Shown: positions 48,097 through 59,292, counted from the first letter of the stretch. The stretch is DNA of 64,000 bases from Sporomusa acidovorans (GCF_900101845.1 NZ_FNAM01000024.1:25961-89960); one strand, 5' to 3'. Translations and numbers: made by a program. Notes: generated by a model not told the origin, from the sequence alone.

Positions 48097-49476
48097 TTAC
48101 GTATGTTGCGTAAGTTTTTCTACCAACTCTTCGCCTACCTGATAAATGTTGCCAGCCCCCATCGTCATCACTAAATCACCGGGTTCAACAATTTCAACCA
48201 AATAGCGAGCAATTTTGTTTTTATCCGGTATATAGGTTACGCGCTGACTGGTTTGCTGTTCAATTTCATTTTTAATCGTTTCGCCACTTACCCCGGGGAT
48301 AGGTTGTTCACCGGCCGCATAAACATCGGTTAAGATGAGCAGATCAGCTTGTTTAAAAACACTCCCGAACTCCTTCTTTAAAAAACTCGTCCGGGTATAC
48401 CGATGTGGCTGAAAAACACAAATAAGCCGTTTCGGGTTGGTCTGGCGTGCCCCTAATAACGTAGTGCTAATTTCTGTAGGATGATGGGCATAATCATCAA
48501 CCACCCAAACACCATTAACGCGGCCTTTTGATTGAAAACGGCGCTTGGCTCCTTGAAACATAGCAAGACCTTCGGCAATTTGCGGAAAGCTTAATCCGGC
48601 ACTCATACCTACGGCTATCGCTGCTAATGCATTACACACGTTATGTTTCCCCGGCACACAAATCTTGGCTGAACCCAAAAAATTATCCTGGTGGAAAACA
48701 TCAAAAACTGACACAGGCCCATCGGCATGAATATTACGGGCGGTGTACTCTGCCTCATGTTCAAGCGCATAGGATATATAGCGCCGCTTAAGACTGGCTG
48801 CCATATTCCGTATATAAGAATTATCAAAACACAATACTGCGATCCCATCTGCAGGCGCTAGTTTATGTAAAAATTCATTAAACGTGCGCAATATATTATC
48901 CATTGTTTTGTAATAATCCATGTGATCATTTTCTATGTTAGTCACTACAGCGATTTGCGGTGAAAGTTTTAAGAAAGATCCATCACTTTCATCTGCTTCA
49001 GCCACTAAATAGGGGCCTTGACCCAGCTTCGCGCTACCGCCGATTGACTCCAGCTCGCCACCGATTACTATGGTTGGATCCGTTCCCGCCTTTTCCAGTA
49101 TTAGAGAAATCATTGAGGTCGTCGTGGTCTTGCCATGAGCACCTGCTACAGCTATTCCCTGCTGTCTTGACATTAAAAATGCCAGCATGTCGGCCCGGTG
49201 GTATATGGGAATACCCCGTTCACGGGCGGCCGCTACCTCGGGATTGGTTACGGGGATAGCAGTAGAAACAACTACAGCTTGCGTATCACCAATATTTTCC
49301 TGATTGTGACCAATATGCACTCTTGCCCCTGCTTGCTCAAGCTTGGCGGTAACGGCTGATTTCTGGGCGTCTGATCCGGAAATTACATATCCCATTTCCA
49401 GCATTACCTTGGCAATAGAACTCATACCTGAGCCACCAATACCAACAAAGTGAATCCTGTTTATATTTTCTAACAA
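48097..49476 (-). CDS. murC: UDP-N-acetylmuramate--L-alanine ligase
   Basis: 459 residues from TTG 49476 (GGGGAG 8 nt upstream); a GTG eight codons earlier lies before that site. N-terminal Rossmann HFVGIGGSGMS, central ATP loop AGAHGKTTTTSM, and the closing GAGNIYQVGEELVEKL. Adds L-Ala to UDP-MurNAc in the cytosol. Confidence 0.95.
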   Translation of the reverse strand: MLENINRIHFVGIGGSGMSSIAKVMLEMGYVISGSDAQKSAVTAKLEQAGARVHIGHNQENIGDTQAVVVSTAIPVTNPEVAAARERGIPIYHRADMLAFLMSRQQGIAVAGAHGKTTTTSMISLILEKAGTDPTIVIGGELESIGGSAKLGQGPYLVAEADESDGSFLKLSPQIAVVTNIENDHMDYYKTMDNILRTFNEFLHKLAPADGIAVLCFDNSYIRNMAASLKRRYISYALEHEAEYTARNIHADGPVSVFDVFHQDNFLGSAKICVPGKHNVCNALAAIAVGMSAGLSFPQIAEGLAMFQGAKRRFQSKGRVNGVWVVDDYAHHPTEISTTLLGARQTNPKRLICVFQPHRYTRTSFLKKEFGSVFKQADLLILTDVYAAGEQPIPGVSGETIKNEIEQQTSQRVTYIPDKNKIARYLVEIVEPGDLVMTMGAGNIYQVGEELVEKLTQHT

Positions 49477-49613
49477 ATATACTTCTCCCCTTTCGTGCAC
49501 ACCAGCATCTTAAGTGCCCTTACCTGCAGGAAAGAGTTATTCCCCAGCCTATCAGACTACCGCTCTGGCATATCTTAGTGTATGCACTACCGGCAATCGA
49601 TGTTACCTTATCC

Positions 49614-50735
49614 TTAGATTAAGGTTTCTTTCAGACTAATTGCCAAGCGGGCTATTGCTTGCGCCGCTTGGGGGCGGCCTAACTCTTTACTCTTTTTCGC
49701 CATATTGGAAAGTACTTCCGGATGGTCCAGCAGTATTTCCAAAGCTTCTATTAATTTAGCATCTGTTAACTCTTTATCAGCTATTACAATTGCTGCTCCT
49801 TGCTTTTCTAAAGCTCGGGCGTTAAATTCCTGGTGGTTTTCCGCAGCATACGGATATGGTATAAGAATTGCTGGAATACCCCGGGCGGTCAGTTCAGCCA
49901 GCCCTACCGCTCCGGCCCTGAAAACAGCTACATCAGCAGATGCTAAAGCTACCGGCATATTATACAAATACGGTTTGATGATAATATTGCCACCACTGGA
50001 AATCTCTATACCAGATTGTTTAATATTGTCAACTATGCTATTATACTCGCTTTGTCCTGTCACATGCAATATTTGAATACGTTGATTATTGCTAAAATAT
50101 CGATAAACACCAAACATAGCATTATTAATGCTGCGTGCTCCGCGGCTGCCGCCAACTACCAGCACAGTAAGTTTGTCCGGATCAAGACTTAATTCTGCCA
50201 CACCGCTTTCACGGGATGCCGACATAACTTCCGGCCTGATCGGGTTACCGGTAATAGTAATTTTTTCGGACCGGCAAGAAAAATAGTCTGCAGCCTCCTG
50301 ATAACCTAAGGCAATTTTATCGACAAACCGCGATAAAATTTTATTTGTCACACCGGGAATAACGTTTTGTTCCTGAATAATCGTCGGTATTTTGAGCAAA
50401 CTGGCAGCCAAAAGCACCGGACCACATACATAGCCCCCCGTACCGATCACAACGTCCGGCTTAAATTTTTTAATAATTTGCGCAGCATGCCAAACACTTC
50501 CTATCGTAGCAAAAAGCGTTCGCACATTTTTCCAGGACAACCGCCTTTCTAAGCCGCGTACTTCAATCGTAGCGAATGGAAATCCTTCCTTGGGAACAAT
50601 ATCGGCTTCCAGTCCATGTTTTGTTCCCACAAACAGAATCTCACAATTACCGGCTAGCTTGGCTACCTCGTTCGCGATAGTAATGGCGGGGTAGATGTGA
50701 CCACCCGTCCCCCCGCCAGAAATAATCACCCGCAT
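49614..50735 (-). CDS. murG: Lipid II synthase MurG (GlcNAc transferase)
   Basis: 373 residues. GT28 glycosyltransferase: glycine-rich SGGGTGGHIYPA at the start, VIGTGGYVCGPVLLAA, QEQNVIPG and the donor-site FRAGAVGLAELTARGIPAILIPYPYAAENHQ. Adds GlcNAc to lipid I on the inner face of the membrane. Confidence 0.96.
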   Translation of the reverse strand: MRVIISGGGTGGHIYPAITIANEVAKLAGNCEILFVGTKHGLEADIVPKEGFPFATIEVRGLERRLSWKNVRTLFATIGSVWHAAQIIKKFKPDVVIGTGGYVCGPVLLAASLLKIPTIIQEQNVIPGVTNKILSRFVDKIALGYQEAADYFSCRSEKITITGNPIRPEVMSASRESGVAELSLDPDKLTVLVVGGSRGARSINNAMFGVYRYFSNNQRIQILHVTGQSEYNSIVDNIKQSGIEISSGGNIIIKPYLYNMPVALASADVAVFRAGAVGLAELTARGIPAILIPYPYAAENHQEFNARALEKQGAAIVIADKELTDAKLIEALEILLDHPEVLSNMAKKSKELGRPQAAQAIARLAISLKETLI

Positions 50736-50751
50736 ATACTTGCCCCCTAAT

Positions 50752-51855
50752 TCATTTCAAGCTGACATACCGGGAAATATTAAGGAGTATCCCTACCGCT
50801 GCCAGCGTAAAAATTAAAGCCGAACCGCCGAAACTGATAAAAGGCAACGGAATGCCTGTTACCGGCATCGAGGCGGTAACTACCGCAATGTTCATCAGTG
50901 CCTGCAAAACAATCATACTGGTTATCCCGCCGGCCAGCAGACTGCCATAAATGTCCGGCGCCGATATTGCTATCTTAAACCCTCGCCAGGCAAATAAGAA
51001 AAATAGGATAATTACCGTGGCTGTACCAATAAAACCAAGTTCTTCACCCAATATGGCAAAAATAAAATCAGTATGCGGTTCTGGCAGATAGAGAAATTTT
51101 TCCCGGCTGCGTCCCAGGCCGACACCGAATAAGCCCCCCGAACCGATAGCATATAAAGACTGAATAATATGGTAGCCGCTATTTAAGGGATCAGCCCACG
51201 GATCGCTAAATGCCAGCAGACGTTTTAGCCGGTAAGGCTCAGCGATAATCGCCGCAATAATACCCGCCACCCCAACAGCGCCCAGCGAGCCTAAATGGGC
51301 CAGCTTGGCACCGGCCGCATATAACAAAATAAATACTGTGCCGCTGATAACAAGCGCGGTTCCTAAATCAGGTTCTTTCAAAATCAACCCGAATACCACC
51401 AGTAACATCAGCAACTGGGGAATAACTCCCTTCATGAAGTTACCGATTTTATTCTGCACATGTGTGAGGCTGTTGGCGGCAAAAAGTACCATACTTAATT
51501 TTGCAATTTCCGATGGCTGTAAATAGAGGGAGCCAAAGCCCAGCCAGCGTCTTGCACCGTTGACTACCTTGCCCAGCCCTGGAATAAGAACCAAAACCAG
51601 CAGGATTAAAGTGACGATCATAACAGGTTTCGCTAATTTACGCCACACATGATAATCAATATTCATTGTCAGCAACATGGTCAGGATTCCTAATGTAGCC
51701 CAAATCATCTGGCGCTTTAAAAAATAATAGCTGTCATTATAGTTTACAAAGGCAGAAACAGCACTGGAACTATAAACCATTACTATCCCGAAACCCAATA
51801 AGCCGATAATGGCAAAAAAGATGACATAATCGGGCGACTTAGGCCTACCTACCAT
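50752..51855 (-). CDS. ftsW: SEDS glycosyltransferase FtsW/SpoVE
   Basis: 367 residues with about ten membrane helices. SEDS landmarks: VMVYSSSAVSAF, LGKVVNGARRWLGFGSLYLQPSEIAKL, LGLGRSREKFLYLPEPHTDFIFAILGEELGF and GIPLPFISFGGSAL. Polymerises lipid II with the cognate PBP. FtsW and SpoVE cannot be told apart by sequence here. Confidence 0.92.
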   Translation of the reverse strand: MVGRPKSPDYVIFFAIIGLLGFGIVMVYSSSAVSAFVNYNDSYYFLKRQMIWATLGILTMLLTMNIDYHVWRKLAKPVMIVTLILLVLVLIPGLGKVVNGARRWLGFGSLYLQPSEIAKLSMVLFAANSLTHVQNKIGNFMKGVIPQLLMLLVVFGLILKEPDLGTALVISGTVFILLYAAGAKLAHLGSLGAVGVAGIIAAIIAEPYRLKRLLAFSDPWADPLNSGYHIIQSLYAIGSGGLFGVGLGRSREKFLYLPEPHTDFIFAILGEELGFIGTATVIILFFLFAWRGFKIAISAPDIYGSLLAGGITSMIVLQALMNIAVVTASMPVTGIPLPFISFGGSALIFTLAAVGILLNISRYVSLK

Positions 51856-51867
51856 CTCGCTCCCTCC

Positions 51868-53235
51868 TTAACCTAACCGGCGGACCAACTCTTTGAACAC
51901 TTTCCCCCGTTCCTCATAATTATTAAACATGTCATAGCTGGCACATGCCGGTGACAATAGCACGACCTGTGGTTGCCGTGCCAGTTCATGGGCCAGCGTC
52001 ACCGCCTCGGTAAACGAAGCTGCCTGATGGATATTTTGCACGCCTTGCTGCGCTGCCGCTGCCGCAAAACGTTCCTTAGCCTCACCCAAAAGAATGAGGT
52101 GATCCACCCGTTCTTTGGCAAGTTTCATGAATTCAGTCAAATCCGTGTTCTTATCCCGCCCGCCGGCAATAAGAATAATGTGGCCGGCAAAAGCCTCCAG
52201 GGCTTTAATGGAAGACTCGGGGTTTGTGGCTTTAGAATCGTTGTAATAGGCAACACCGGCGATTTCCGCCACCGGCTCAATGCGATGCTCTACGCCGGGA
52301 AAGGTTTTAAGAACTTCGGCCATCGCCGCCGGACGGGCGCCGGCAAAATAGCCGATTGCACAGGCAGCCAGTGCGTTTTCCACGTTGTGACCGCCTTTAA
52401 TCTTAATATTCTCAACCGCGCAGATAGGAACAGTCTTTCCTTCCCACTGTAAGACAATCTGCCCATCCTTAACAAAAATTCCAGACTCCAGTGGCTGCTG
52501 CCGGCTGAAAAAGACGACTTTGCCGGGGGCGCGTTCCGCCATTGTCCGCACAGCTTTGTCATCATAATTTAGAATTAAATAATCTTTTGCCTGTTGTTTT
52601 CTAAATATACGCTCTTTAGTTTCTTGATATACTTGCATTGTACGATGCCGGTCCAAGTGATCAGGCGTTAAATTTAATACAGCGGCAATACGCGGACAGA
52701 ATCGGCTAACGCCTTCCAGCTGAAAGCTGGATATTTCAGCCACAACAAAACCTTCGGCACCAACCTCCAGGGCCTGTTCCGACAAGGCCGCACCGATATT
52801 GCCGCCAACAGCTACCTGACGTCCGGTTGTTTTTAAGATCTCCCCCACCAATGTGGTTGTCGTCGTTTTGCCATTTGTGCCGGTAATGGCAACCATTGGC
52901 GCCGCACTAAGCCTAAAAGCAATCTCAACTTCGCTTACAACAGCAATCCCCCGTGCTTGCGCAGTGGCAACAAGCGGCAGATATATAGAAATGCCAGGCG
53001 ACAATACAAGATAGTCTATGCCAGCCAGCAGCTCTTCATTCTGATTTCCCAGCGCCAAACCAATTCCGGCTTCTTTAAGTTCCGTAAAATCCCGGTCAAA
53101 TTTATCGCCGGGCTTAGCGTCACTTACCGTAACGCTGGCACCCAATCGCTGTAAAATATTGGCAACTGAAATACCACTGATACCTGCACCCAAAATAAGA
53201 ATTTTTTTGTTAGCGAATTCTGTTTGTCTAATCAA
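51868..53235 (-). CDS. murD: UDP-N-acetylmuramoyl-L-alanine--D-glutamate ligase
   Basis: 455 residues. GAGISGISVANIL near the start, ATP loop ITGTNGKTTTTTLV, PDHLDRH and YNDSKATNPESSIKAL, then the closing SPACASYDMFNNYEERGKVF. Adds D-Glu. Gap of 1 nt to mraY. Confidence 0.96.
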   Translation of the reverse strand: MIRQTEFANKKILILGAGISGISVANILQRLGASVTVSDAKPGDKFDRDFTELKEAGIGLALGNQNEELLAGIDYLVLSPGISIYLPLVATAQARGIAVVSEVEIAFRLSAAPMVAITGTNGKTTTTTLVGEILKTTGRQVAVGGNIGAALSEQALEVGAEGFVVAEISSFQLEGVSRFCPRIAAVLNLTPDHLDRHRTMQVYQETKERIFRKQQAKDYLILNYDDKAVRTMAERAPGKVVFFSRQQPLESGIFVKDGQIVLQWEGKTVPICAVENIKIKGGHNVENALAACAIGYFAGARPAAMAEVLKTFPGVEHRIEPVAEIAGVAYYNDSKATNPESSIKALEAFAGHIILIAGGRDKNTDLTEFMKLAKERVDHLILLGEAKERFAAAAAQQGVQNIHQAASFTEAVTLAHELARQPQVVLLSPACASYDMFNNYEERGKVFKELVRRLG

Positions 53236-53236
53236 T

Positions 53237-54211
53237 TTATATCCCTCCTGCCCGGCTGACTGCTAAAATGCTTAATGCCACAGCGGCAAATACTGTACCT
53301 GCCAGCCAGAATACTGTCACGACTTTTACCTCTGACCAGCCTGAGAGTTCAAAATGATGGTGAATGGGACTCATTTTAAATACCCTTTTGCCGGTTGATT
53401 TAAAGGAAATAACCTGAATAATGACCGACAGTGCCTCGATCACAAAAACGCCGCCGACAATTACAAGCAGAAACTCTGTTTTGGTCATGACAGCTACCGC
53501 TGCCAGCGCTCCGCCTAAGGCCAGTGAACCGGTATCGCCCATAAATACCTTGGCCGGATAGGCATTATAACGCAAGAAACCGAGACAAGCCCCAGCCATT
53601 GCTACGCAAAAAATGGCTAAATGGGGCTTGCCAAAAGCCAGCGCGATGACCGCATACGCCAAAGCTGCTACGGTAGTTGTGCCGGCAGCCAGACCATCAA
53701 GGCCGTCGGTAAGATTAACAGCATTGGTTGTTCCTACAAGCACAAGGAAAATAAGCAAATAATATAAGGCGCCAAAATCGACGCTGGCTCCCAGCACCGG
53801 TATCCATAAGTCCGTACCGCGTCCAAAATAAATACTGGCAATATAAGATAAGGCCAGAGCCATAATGATCTGGCCCAGCAGTTTTTGCTTGGCCTTAAGG
53901 CCCAAGGAACGTTTTAGCACTACTTTAATAAAATCATCTAAGAATCCGATTAAGCCATGACCTAATGTAACAAATAAAGCTAACAATACTTCGGGATCTT
54001 TGCCCGCGAATACCAGACTGGCAATAACAAGTGCCAATAAAATTACGATTCCCCCCATAGTGGGAGTGCCTGCCTTGGCATAATGACGCTCTGGTCCTTC
54101 CTGTCTGATGCTTTGTCCGAATTTCAGCCGTCTGAGCATAGGGATGAAGAGCGGCCCAGCTATTATGGCAATTGCAAAGGCCATAATAGCTGCATACAAC
54201 AGTTCTTGCAT
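53237..54211 (-). CDS. mraY: Phospho-MurNAc-pentapeptide transferase MraY
   Basis: 324 residues, ten membrane helices. [13 protein letters not shown], the aspartate pair in [35 protein letters not shown] and the [11 protein letters not shown] loop are all present. Makes lipid I. Confidence 0.97.
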   Translation of the reverse strand: MQELLYAAIMAFAIAIIAGPLFIPMLRRLKFGQSIRQEGPERHYAKAGTPTMGGIVILLALVIASLVFAGKDPEVLLALFVTLGHGLIGFLDDFIKVVLKRSLGLKAKQKLLGQIIMALALSYIASIYFGRGTDLWIPVLGASVDFGALYYLLIFLVLVGTTNAVNLTDGLDGLAAGTTTVAALAYAVIALAFGKPHLAIFCVAMAGACLGFLRYNAYPAKVFMGDTGSLALGGALAAVAVMTKTEFLLVIVGGVFVIEALSVIIQVISFKSTGKRVFKMSPIHHHFELSGWSEVKVVTVFWLAGTVFAAVALSILAVSRAGGI

Positions 54212-54234
54212 GGTAACCTCCTAAAATAGGCTTG

Positions 54235-55617
54235 CTATGAAAGCGATTTGTCTTGAAATGTATGTAGCATAGTTTCCATTTTCATACCGCGAGAGCCCTT
54301 AAGTAGAATACAATCTCCAGGCTGGATAACCTGGCGAAGTACCTCAATGGCCTCTTGATGCCCGGCAAAGGAATACGTAGTTTTCACACCGCTCTCGCGA
54401 GCAGCAGCAGCAATATGTTTTGCCATTTCTCCCACCGATATAAGAATCGCCACTTCGTTTTCCGCCGCTTGCCTGCCGATTCGCCGGTGAGCTTCAACAG
54501 CGGCATCACCTAATTCCAGCATATCGCCAAGTACGGCAATTTTTCTGCCTTTGCTGACGGCCGTCAACGTGTTTAAAGCCGCTGCCATGGATAACGGACT
54601 GGCATTATATACATCATTAATTACGGTAATATCGCCGTACCTTTTAACTTCCAGCCGCATGGCACCCGGGACAAAGCTCGTTATCCCGGCTTTTATTTCA
54701 CTTGGTTTCAGCCCCAATTCCCAGCCTGTTGCAATCGCCGCCAGCGCATTGTAAACATTGTGGATGCCGACCGCTGCTAACGTAACAGGAAAAGAACCGC
54801 GCGGGCTGCAACAGTCAAAGGTAGTTATTAATTCACCGTCTTTGCCGGTAACTATATTTTCAGCCCGAACAAAGGCGTCAGGATGTAAGCCGTAAAGGAC
54901 AACTCTTCCTTGTGCCTTACGCTGCATAGCTCGTACATGAGGATCATCGCCATTAAGTACAACCAAGTCATCGTGACCAATTGCTTCCACTAGTTCTGCC
55001 TTGGCAGCAGCGATATTTTCAATGGAACCAAGAATTTCCATATGGGTTTCGCCTACGTTTGTCACAACTCCCACCGTAGGCAACGCAATCTCAGTAAGGG
55101 CGTGAATTTCCCCCCGGGCGCGCATCCCCATCTCAACCACAGCGGCTTCGTGGCTTGGTTCCAGTTGTAACAGGGTAAGCGACAAACCGATTTCATTATT
55201 AAAATTGGCCTCGGTTTTAAGAACCTTGAACCTGCCTGATAATACCGCAGCCAGCATGTCCTTGGTGGTCGTCTTGCCATTAGAACCTGTCACAGCAACC
55301 AGCGGAATAGAAAAGCGCTGACGATGAAACTTCGCTAATGCCTGCAAAGCTTGTAAGGTATTGGTTACTTGTATAACAGTTACCCCTGCCGGTACACTTA
55401 CTGCCCTGCTGACTAGTAGACCGGCTGCTCCTTTGGCTGCAGCCTGAGCAACAAAATCATTACCGTCAAACCGTTCACCGACGAGAGCGATAAACAAATT
55501 GCTTGATTTTATATTTCTCGTGTCAGTAGACACACCGCGAAACACCTTCTTGTCGCCGGCATGAAGCAAATGTCCGCCTGTTGCCTTGAGAATTTCGCTT
55601 ACACTGAAATCAGCCAT
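54235..55617 (-). CDS. murF: UDP-MurNAc-tripeptide--D-alanyl-D-alanine ligase
   Basis: 460 residues. ATP loop VTGSNGKTTTKDML at about 109, EMGMRARGEIH, and INDVYNASPLSMAAAL; LLKGSRGMKMETML closes it. Attaches D-Ala-D-Ala. ATG overlaps the murE end by 8 nt. Confidence 0.96.
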   Translation of the reverse strand: MADFSVSEILKATGGHLLHAGDKKVFRGVSTDTRNIKSSNLFIALVGERFDGNDFVAQAAAKGAAGLLVSRAVSVPAGVTVIQVTNTLQALQALAKFHRQRFSIPLVAVTGSNGKTTTKDMLAAVLSGRFKVLKTEANFNNEIGLSLTLLQLEPSHEAAVVEMGMRARGEIHALTEIALPTVGVVTNVGETHMEILGSIENIAAAKAELVEAIGHDDLVVLNGDDPHVRAMQRKAQGRVVLYGLHPDAFVRAENIVTGKDGELITTFDCCSPRGSFPVTLAAVGIHNVYNALAAIATGWELGLKPSEIKAGITSFVPGAMRLEVKRYGDITVINDVYNASPLSMAAALNTLTAVSKGRKIAVLGDMLELGDAAVEAHRRIGRQAAENEVAILISVGEMAKHIAAAARESGVKTTYSFAGHQEAIEVLRQVIQPGDCILLKGSRGMKMETMLHTFQDKSLS

Positions 55618-57127
55618 TTTCCATCATCTCCTTGATGACCTCGCGGGCAACCTGCCGGTCATCGAAATCGATGGTCTTTTCCTTAAGTATCTGGTAAGTT
55701 TCATGACCCTTACCGGCAATCAGGACGACATCCGTTGGCCCGGCCAATTGAATTGCCCGGGTGATCGCCTGCCGGCGGTCAGCAATGACTTCGTAGCTTT
55801 TGCCAGGGTGATCCGCTGGCAAAGCTTCTTTGATGCCTGCTTCTATATCAAGCAAAATCTTGTGTGGATCTTCACTGCGCGGGTTGTCAGACGTAGCAAG
55901 CACAATATCGCCATACTGAACAGCAAGTTTACCCATAATGGGCCGTTTTGTCCGGTCACGGTCGCCACCGCAGCCAAACACCACAATAATCTTACCTTGA
56001 ACGAATTGTTTTGCTGTTTTCAATACATTTTCCAAGCCATCAGGTGTATGGGCATAATCAACAATCACAGTAAATGACTGCCCGGCCTGCACCAATTCAA
56101 ACCGCCCCGGTACGCTGGTAAACCCCGCCAGCGCCTCTTTGATCATGTCAGGTGAAACTTTTTCCGCTAAAGCAGCCCCTACGGCAGCCAGTACATTATA
56201 CACATTGAACATCCCTGTAATCGTAAGCGTAAGCTCCATATCACCAAAAGGCCCTGTTATGCGAAAGCTGGAGCCGGATGCTTTTACATTAACCTTACTG
56301 GCAGTCAAAACAGCGTCATGGTGCTGCACAGCATAACTGATTACCGGACAATCCGAATTCTTTGCCATAATGGCACCTGCGCCGTCATCCAGGTTAATAA
56401 CAGCCGTTTTGCCTGTTTTTCTATTGGTGGATTGATTCAAGCTGCGAAACAGCTTAGCCTTGGCATCTATATAATTTTCAAATGTCTGATGAAAATCCAA
56501 GTGGTCCTGGGTCATGTTGGTAAATATGCCGACATCAAACTCACAACCGGCTACCCGGTTTAACGCCAAAGCATGGGAAGACACTTCCATGACAGCATAT
56601 TCCATGCCGCTGCTGACCATCGCCGCCAATGTACTTTGCAATTCAATGACATCTGGCGTAGTATTTTTTATTGGCAGTGCTTTATCGTCAATCAAGGTTT
56701 GGATGGTCCCTATTAAACCGACTTTATGGCCGGCTTTGCGCAGTATATCGCGAATTAGGTATGTGGTTGTGGTTTTACCATTGGTGCCTGTTACCCCGAT
56801 CATCCGCAGTTTATGGCCCGGATAATCGAAATAGCAAGGAACAATGGCCTGCATGGCTTCCCGGGTATCCTTAACTTTGATGATCGTAGCACTACCTTCC
56901 GGAATGTCTGGGACATCCCGTTCTACCACCACGGCAACCGCACCGCTACGGACAGCCTCGCTAATGAAATTGTGTCCGTCCACATGGGCGCCGGTCAGGC
57001 AAAAAAACAAGGTGCCGGGAACCACTTTGCGGGAGTCATGGGCTACTGCTTCAATCGCATGATCAAGTCGTCCCCGAATTAATGGATTTAATAATAATGC
57101 CGCTAGTTGTTTTAAATTCTTGGCCAT
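55610..57127 (-). CDS. murE: UDP-MurNAc-tripeptide synthetase MurE, meso-DAP type
   Basis: 505 residues. ATP loop GTNGKTT (114-120), MEVSSHALAL, and DNPR at 414-417, which marks enzymes that add meso-diaminopimelate rather than lysine. The wall is thus probably DAP type. Follows the PBP gene with a 77-nt gap and leads into murF. Confidence 0.96.
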   Translation of the reverse strand: MAKNLKQLAALLLNPLIRGRLDHAIEAVAHDSRKVVPGTLFFCLTGAHVDGHNFISEAVRSGAVAVVVERDVPDIPEGSATIIKVKDTREAMQAIVPCYFDYPGHKLRMIGVTGTNGKTTTTYLIRDILRKAGHKVGLIGTIQTLIDDKALPIKNTTPDVIELQSTLAAMVSSGMEYAVMEVSSHALALNRVAGCEFDVGIFTNMTQDHLDFHQTFENYIDAKAKLFRSLNQSTNRKTGKTAVINLDDGAGAIMAKNSDCPVISYAVQHHDAVLTASKVNVKASGSSFRITGPFGDMELTLTITGMFNVYNVLAAVGAALAEKVSPDMIKEALAGFTSVPGRFELVQAGQSFTVIVDYAHTPDGLENVLKTAKQFVQGKIIVVFGCGGDRDRTKRPIMGKLAVQYGDIVLATSDNPRSEDPHKILLDIEAGIKEALPADHPGKSYEVIADRRQAITRAIQLAGPTDVVLIAGKGHETYQILKEKTIDFDDRQVAREVIKEMMENG

Positions 57128-57204
57128 AAAAATTCCTCCTGCCTACAATATAAAATAGCACGTACCTTTCTATTATTTTTACCATTATTCTCTATTTTAA
57201 CGCC

Positions 57205-59292
57205 TTACTCAAAATAGATCGTAATACTTGTGCCTGGTAACACTTTGCTGCCCGGCAAAGGATCTTGTTTGGTAACTTTGCCGGTTGTACCGATCGGATT
57301 AACGATAAGACCTAACTCCGCCAATGAGTCGGCCGCTTCTCGGGGTGTTCGCCCGGTCAAGTCCGGGACGGTGATTTCCCCTGATGAATAGCGTGGCGTC
57401 ACGGTATAAAGCAGCACGCTGCCGCCGCCGGGCAGCCGACTGCCGGGTTTGGGAATCTGGTCGGCAATTCTTTCTCCTGATTCCTCTATCCGCGGTTTCA
57501 AGCCTGCCTTTTCCAGTTCTTTCACCGCTTCGGGAATGCTCAAATTAATCACACTCGGAACCTGAACATGCGCTTGCTCGCTACCCATATCGGCACTCAT
57601 GGAAATCTGCGGGTTAACTTTTAGATATTGCAGAACATCTTTCATTATTGCCCCGAATACCGGCGCAGCAATCTGCCCTCCATAGTATAATCCAACTGGC
57701 TCGTCAATTACAACTAACATAGCCACCTGCGGATTGTCGGCAGGTGCAAAACCAACGAAGGACGCCACGTATTTCCCCGGTGAATAGCCGCCTGCGCCGA
57801 CTTTTTGGGCCGTACCCGTTTTTCCGGCAATTTTAAACCCTTCGATGTATGCGTTTTTTCCACTTCCCTGCGATACGACTGACTCCAATATATCGTTAAC
57901 TTGCTTGGTAACCGCTGTATCCATCACTTGCCTGACGACATCAGGCTGAAATTCCCGAATTACCTGTCCGGACTTTTCCCTGACTTCCTTAACAATTTGG
58001 GGCCTTAGCAGTTTGCCGTCATTAGCCACGGCCGCTGCCGCCGTAACCAACTGAACAGGTGTCACGGCAATACTTTGACCGATAGCCATAGTGGCAATGT
58101 TGATAGGTGTTGCTTTCGACTGCTCAATCGTTATGCCTTTTGCTTCTCCCGGCAAATCAACATTCGTTTGTTTGCCAAAGCCAAACGCATCAATATAACG
58201 GTAGAACGGGTCACGGCCTAACCGTAAGCCCACAGTAACAAAGCCAACATTGCAAGAATTTTGCACAACTTCCGTAAAGGTCTGACTGCCGTGGCCCCCA
58301 TGTTTCCAACAGTGAATATTGCGTCCCTGCACTTCAATTTCACCCGGATCAAAAAACCGTTCATCCGGCTTAACAACATGCTCCGACATGGCTGCCGACG
58401 TAGTAATAATTTTAAAAGTTGAGCCAGGCTCATAGGTGTTGGAAATGGCAATATTCCGCCATAATTTGGGGGAGAACTCGCTAAATTTATTAGGATTATA
58501 GTCCGGCCTGTTGGCTAATGCTAAAATTCCGCCATCACGGGGATCAATGGCAACAATCGTAGCCGCTTTCGCCTGAGTCTCTTTCATTACTTTGTCTAAT
58601 TCCCGTTCAACAATTTGTTGAATAACCAGATCAATCGTCAGATAGATATTATTTCCTTCAACAGGCGGTACAAAGCGGTGAGAAGCGTGAGGGATCTCCT
58701 GTCCACGAGCGTCATACTCGATAACAATGCTGCCGGAACGGCCTTTTAAATAACTGTCAAAGGTCATTTCCACGCCGTCCAGCCCCTGGCTGTCAATGCC
58801 ATTAAACCCCAAAACATGCGCAGCCAAATTATCATGAGGATAATAACGCTGACTTTCCTGAGTCAAACCAATGCCTGGAAGATTAAGCATTTTCACTTGA
58901 CGGGCCAGCTCTGGTTCAACTTTTCGCTTTATCCAGGAAAATGCCTGCCGTTTTTTTAATTTGTTTGTAAGATTATTTTCATCTAACGCCAAAATAGCAG
59001 CCAGTTTGGCTGCTGTTTCTTCCGGGTTGCGTATTTCGGCAGGTATTGCATAAACAGATTCAGTACTAACACTAACGGCTAATTCACGGCCGTTACGGTC
59101 ATAAATAATCCCCCGTTTGGCCTCAACCGGAATTTCGCGTATTCTTTGATCAATAGCGTTTTCAGATAACCATGCACTTTTATAAAACTGAAGATATAAT
59201 AAGCGACCAATCAACCCCATCATAATTACCGATATGAAAAGAAAAAGGAGCGCTACCCTCTTTCTGATGGTAACATGCGAAACAGATGCCAC
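57205..59292 (-). CDS. spoVD: SpoVD-type class B penicillin-binding protein with PASTA domains
   Basis: 695 residues. N-terminal membrane helix (about 14-34), PBP dimerisation domain, transpeptidase with S291-TFK294, SxN-type motif SCN (NSCNVG) and KTG (AGKTGTAQK). Two C-terminal PASTA domains (about 573-636 and 637-695) as in SpoVD. Septal transpeptidase working with FtsW. Position after ftsL supports PBP2B/SpoVD; division or sporulation role cannot be separated here. Confidence 0.92.
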   Translation of the reverse strand: MASVSHVTIRKRVALLFLFISVIMMGLIGRLLYLQFYKSAWLSENAIDQRIREIPVEAKRGIIYDRNGRELAVSVSTESVYAIPAEIRNPEETAAKLAAILALDENNLTNKLKKRQAFSWIKRKVEPELARQVKMLNLPGIGLTQESQRYYPHDNLAAHVLGFNGIDSQGLDGVEMTFDSYLKGRSGSIVIEYDARGQEIPHASHRFVPPVEGNNIYLTIDLVIQQIVERELDKVMKETQAKAATIVAIDPRDGGILALANRPDYNPNKFSEFSPKLWRNIAISNTYEPGSTFKIITTSAAMSEHVVKPDERFFDPGEIEVQGRNIHCWKHGGHGSQTFTEVVQNSCNVGFVTVGLRLGRDPFYRYIDAFGFGKQTNVDLPGEAKGITIEQSKATPINIATMAIGQSIAVTPVQLVTAAAAVANDGKLLRPQIVKEVREKSGQVIREFQPDVVRQVMDTAVTKQVNDILESVVSQGSGKNAYIEGFKIAGKTGTAQKVGAGGYSPGKYVASFVGFAPADNPQVAMLVVIDEPVGLYYGGQIAAPVFGAIMKDVLQYLKVNPQISMSADMGSEQAHVQVPSVINLSIPEAVKELEKAGLKPRIEESGERIADQIPKPGSRLPGGGSVLLYTVTPRYSSGEITVPDLTGRTPREAADSLAELGLIVNPIGTTGKVTKQDPLPGSKVLPGTSITIYFE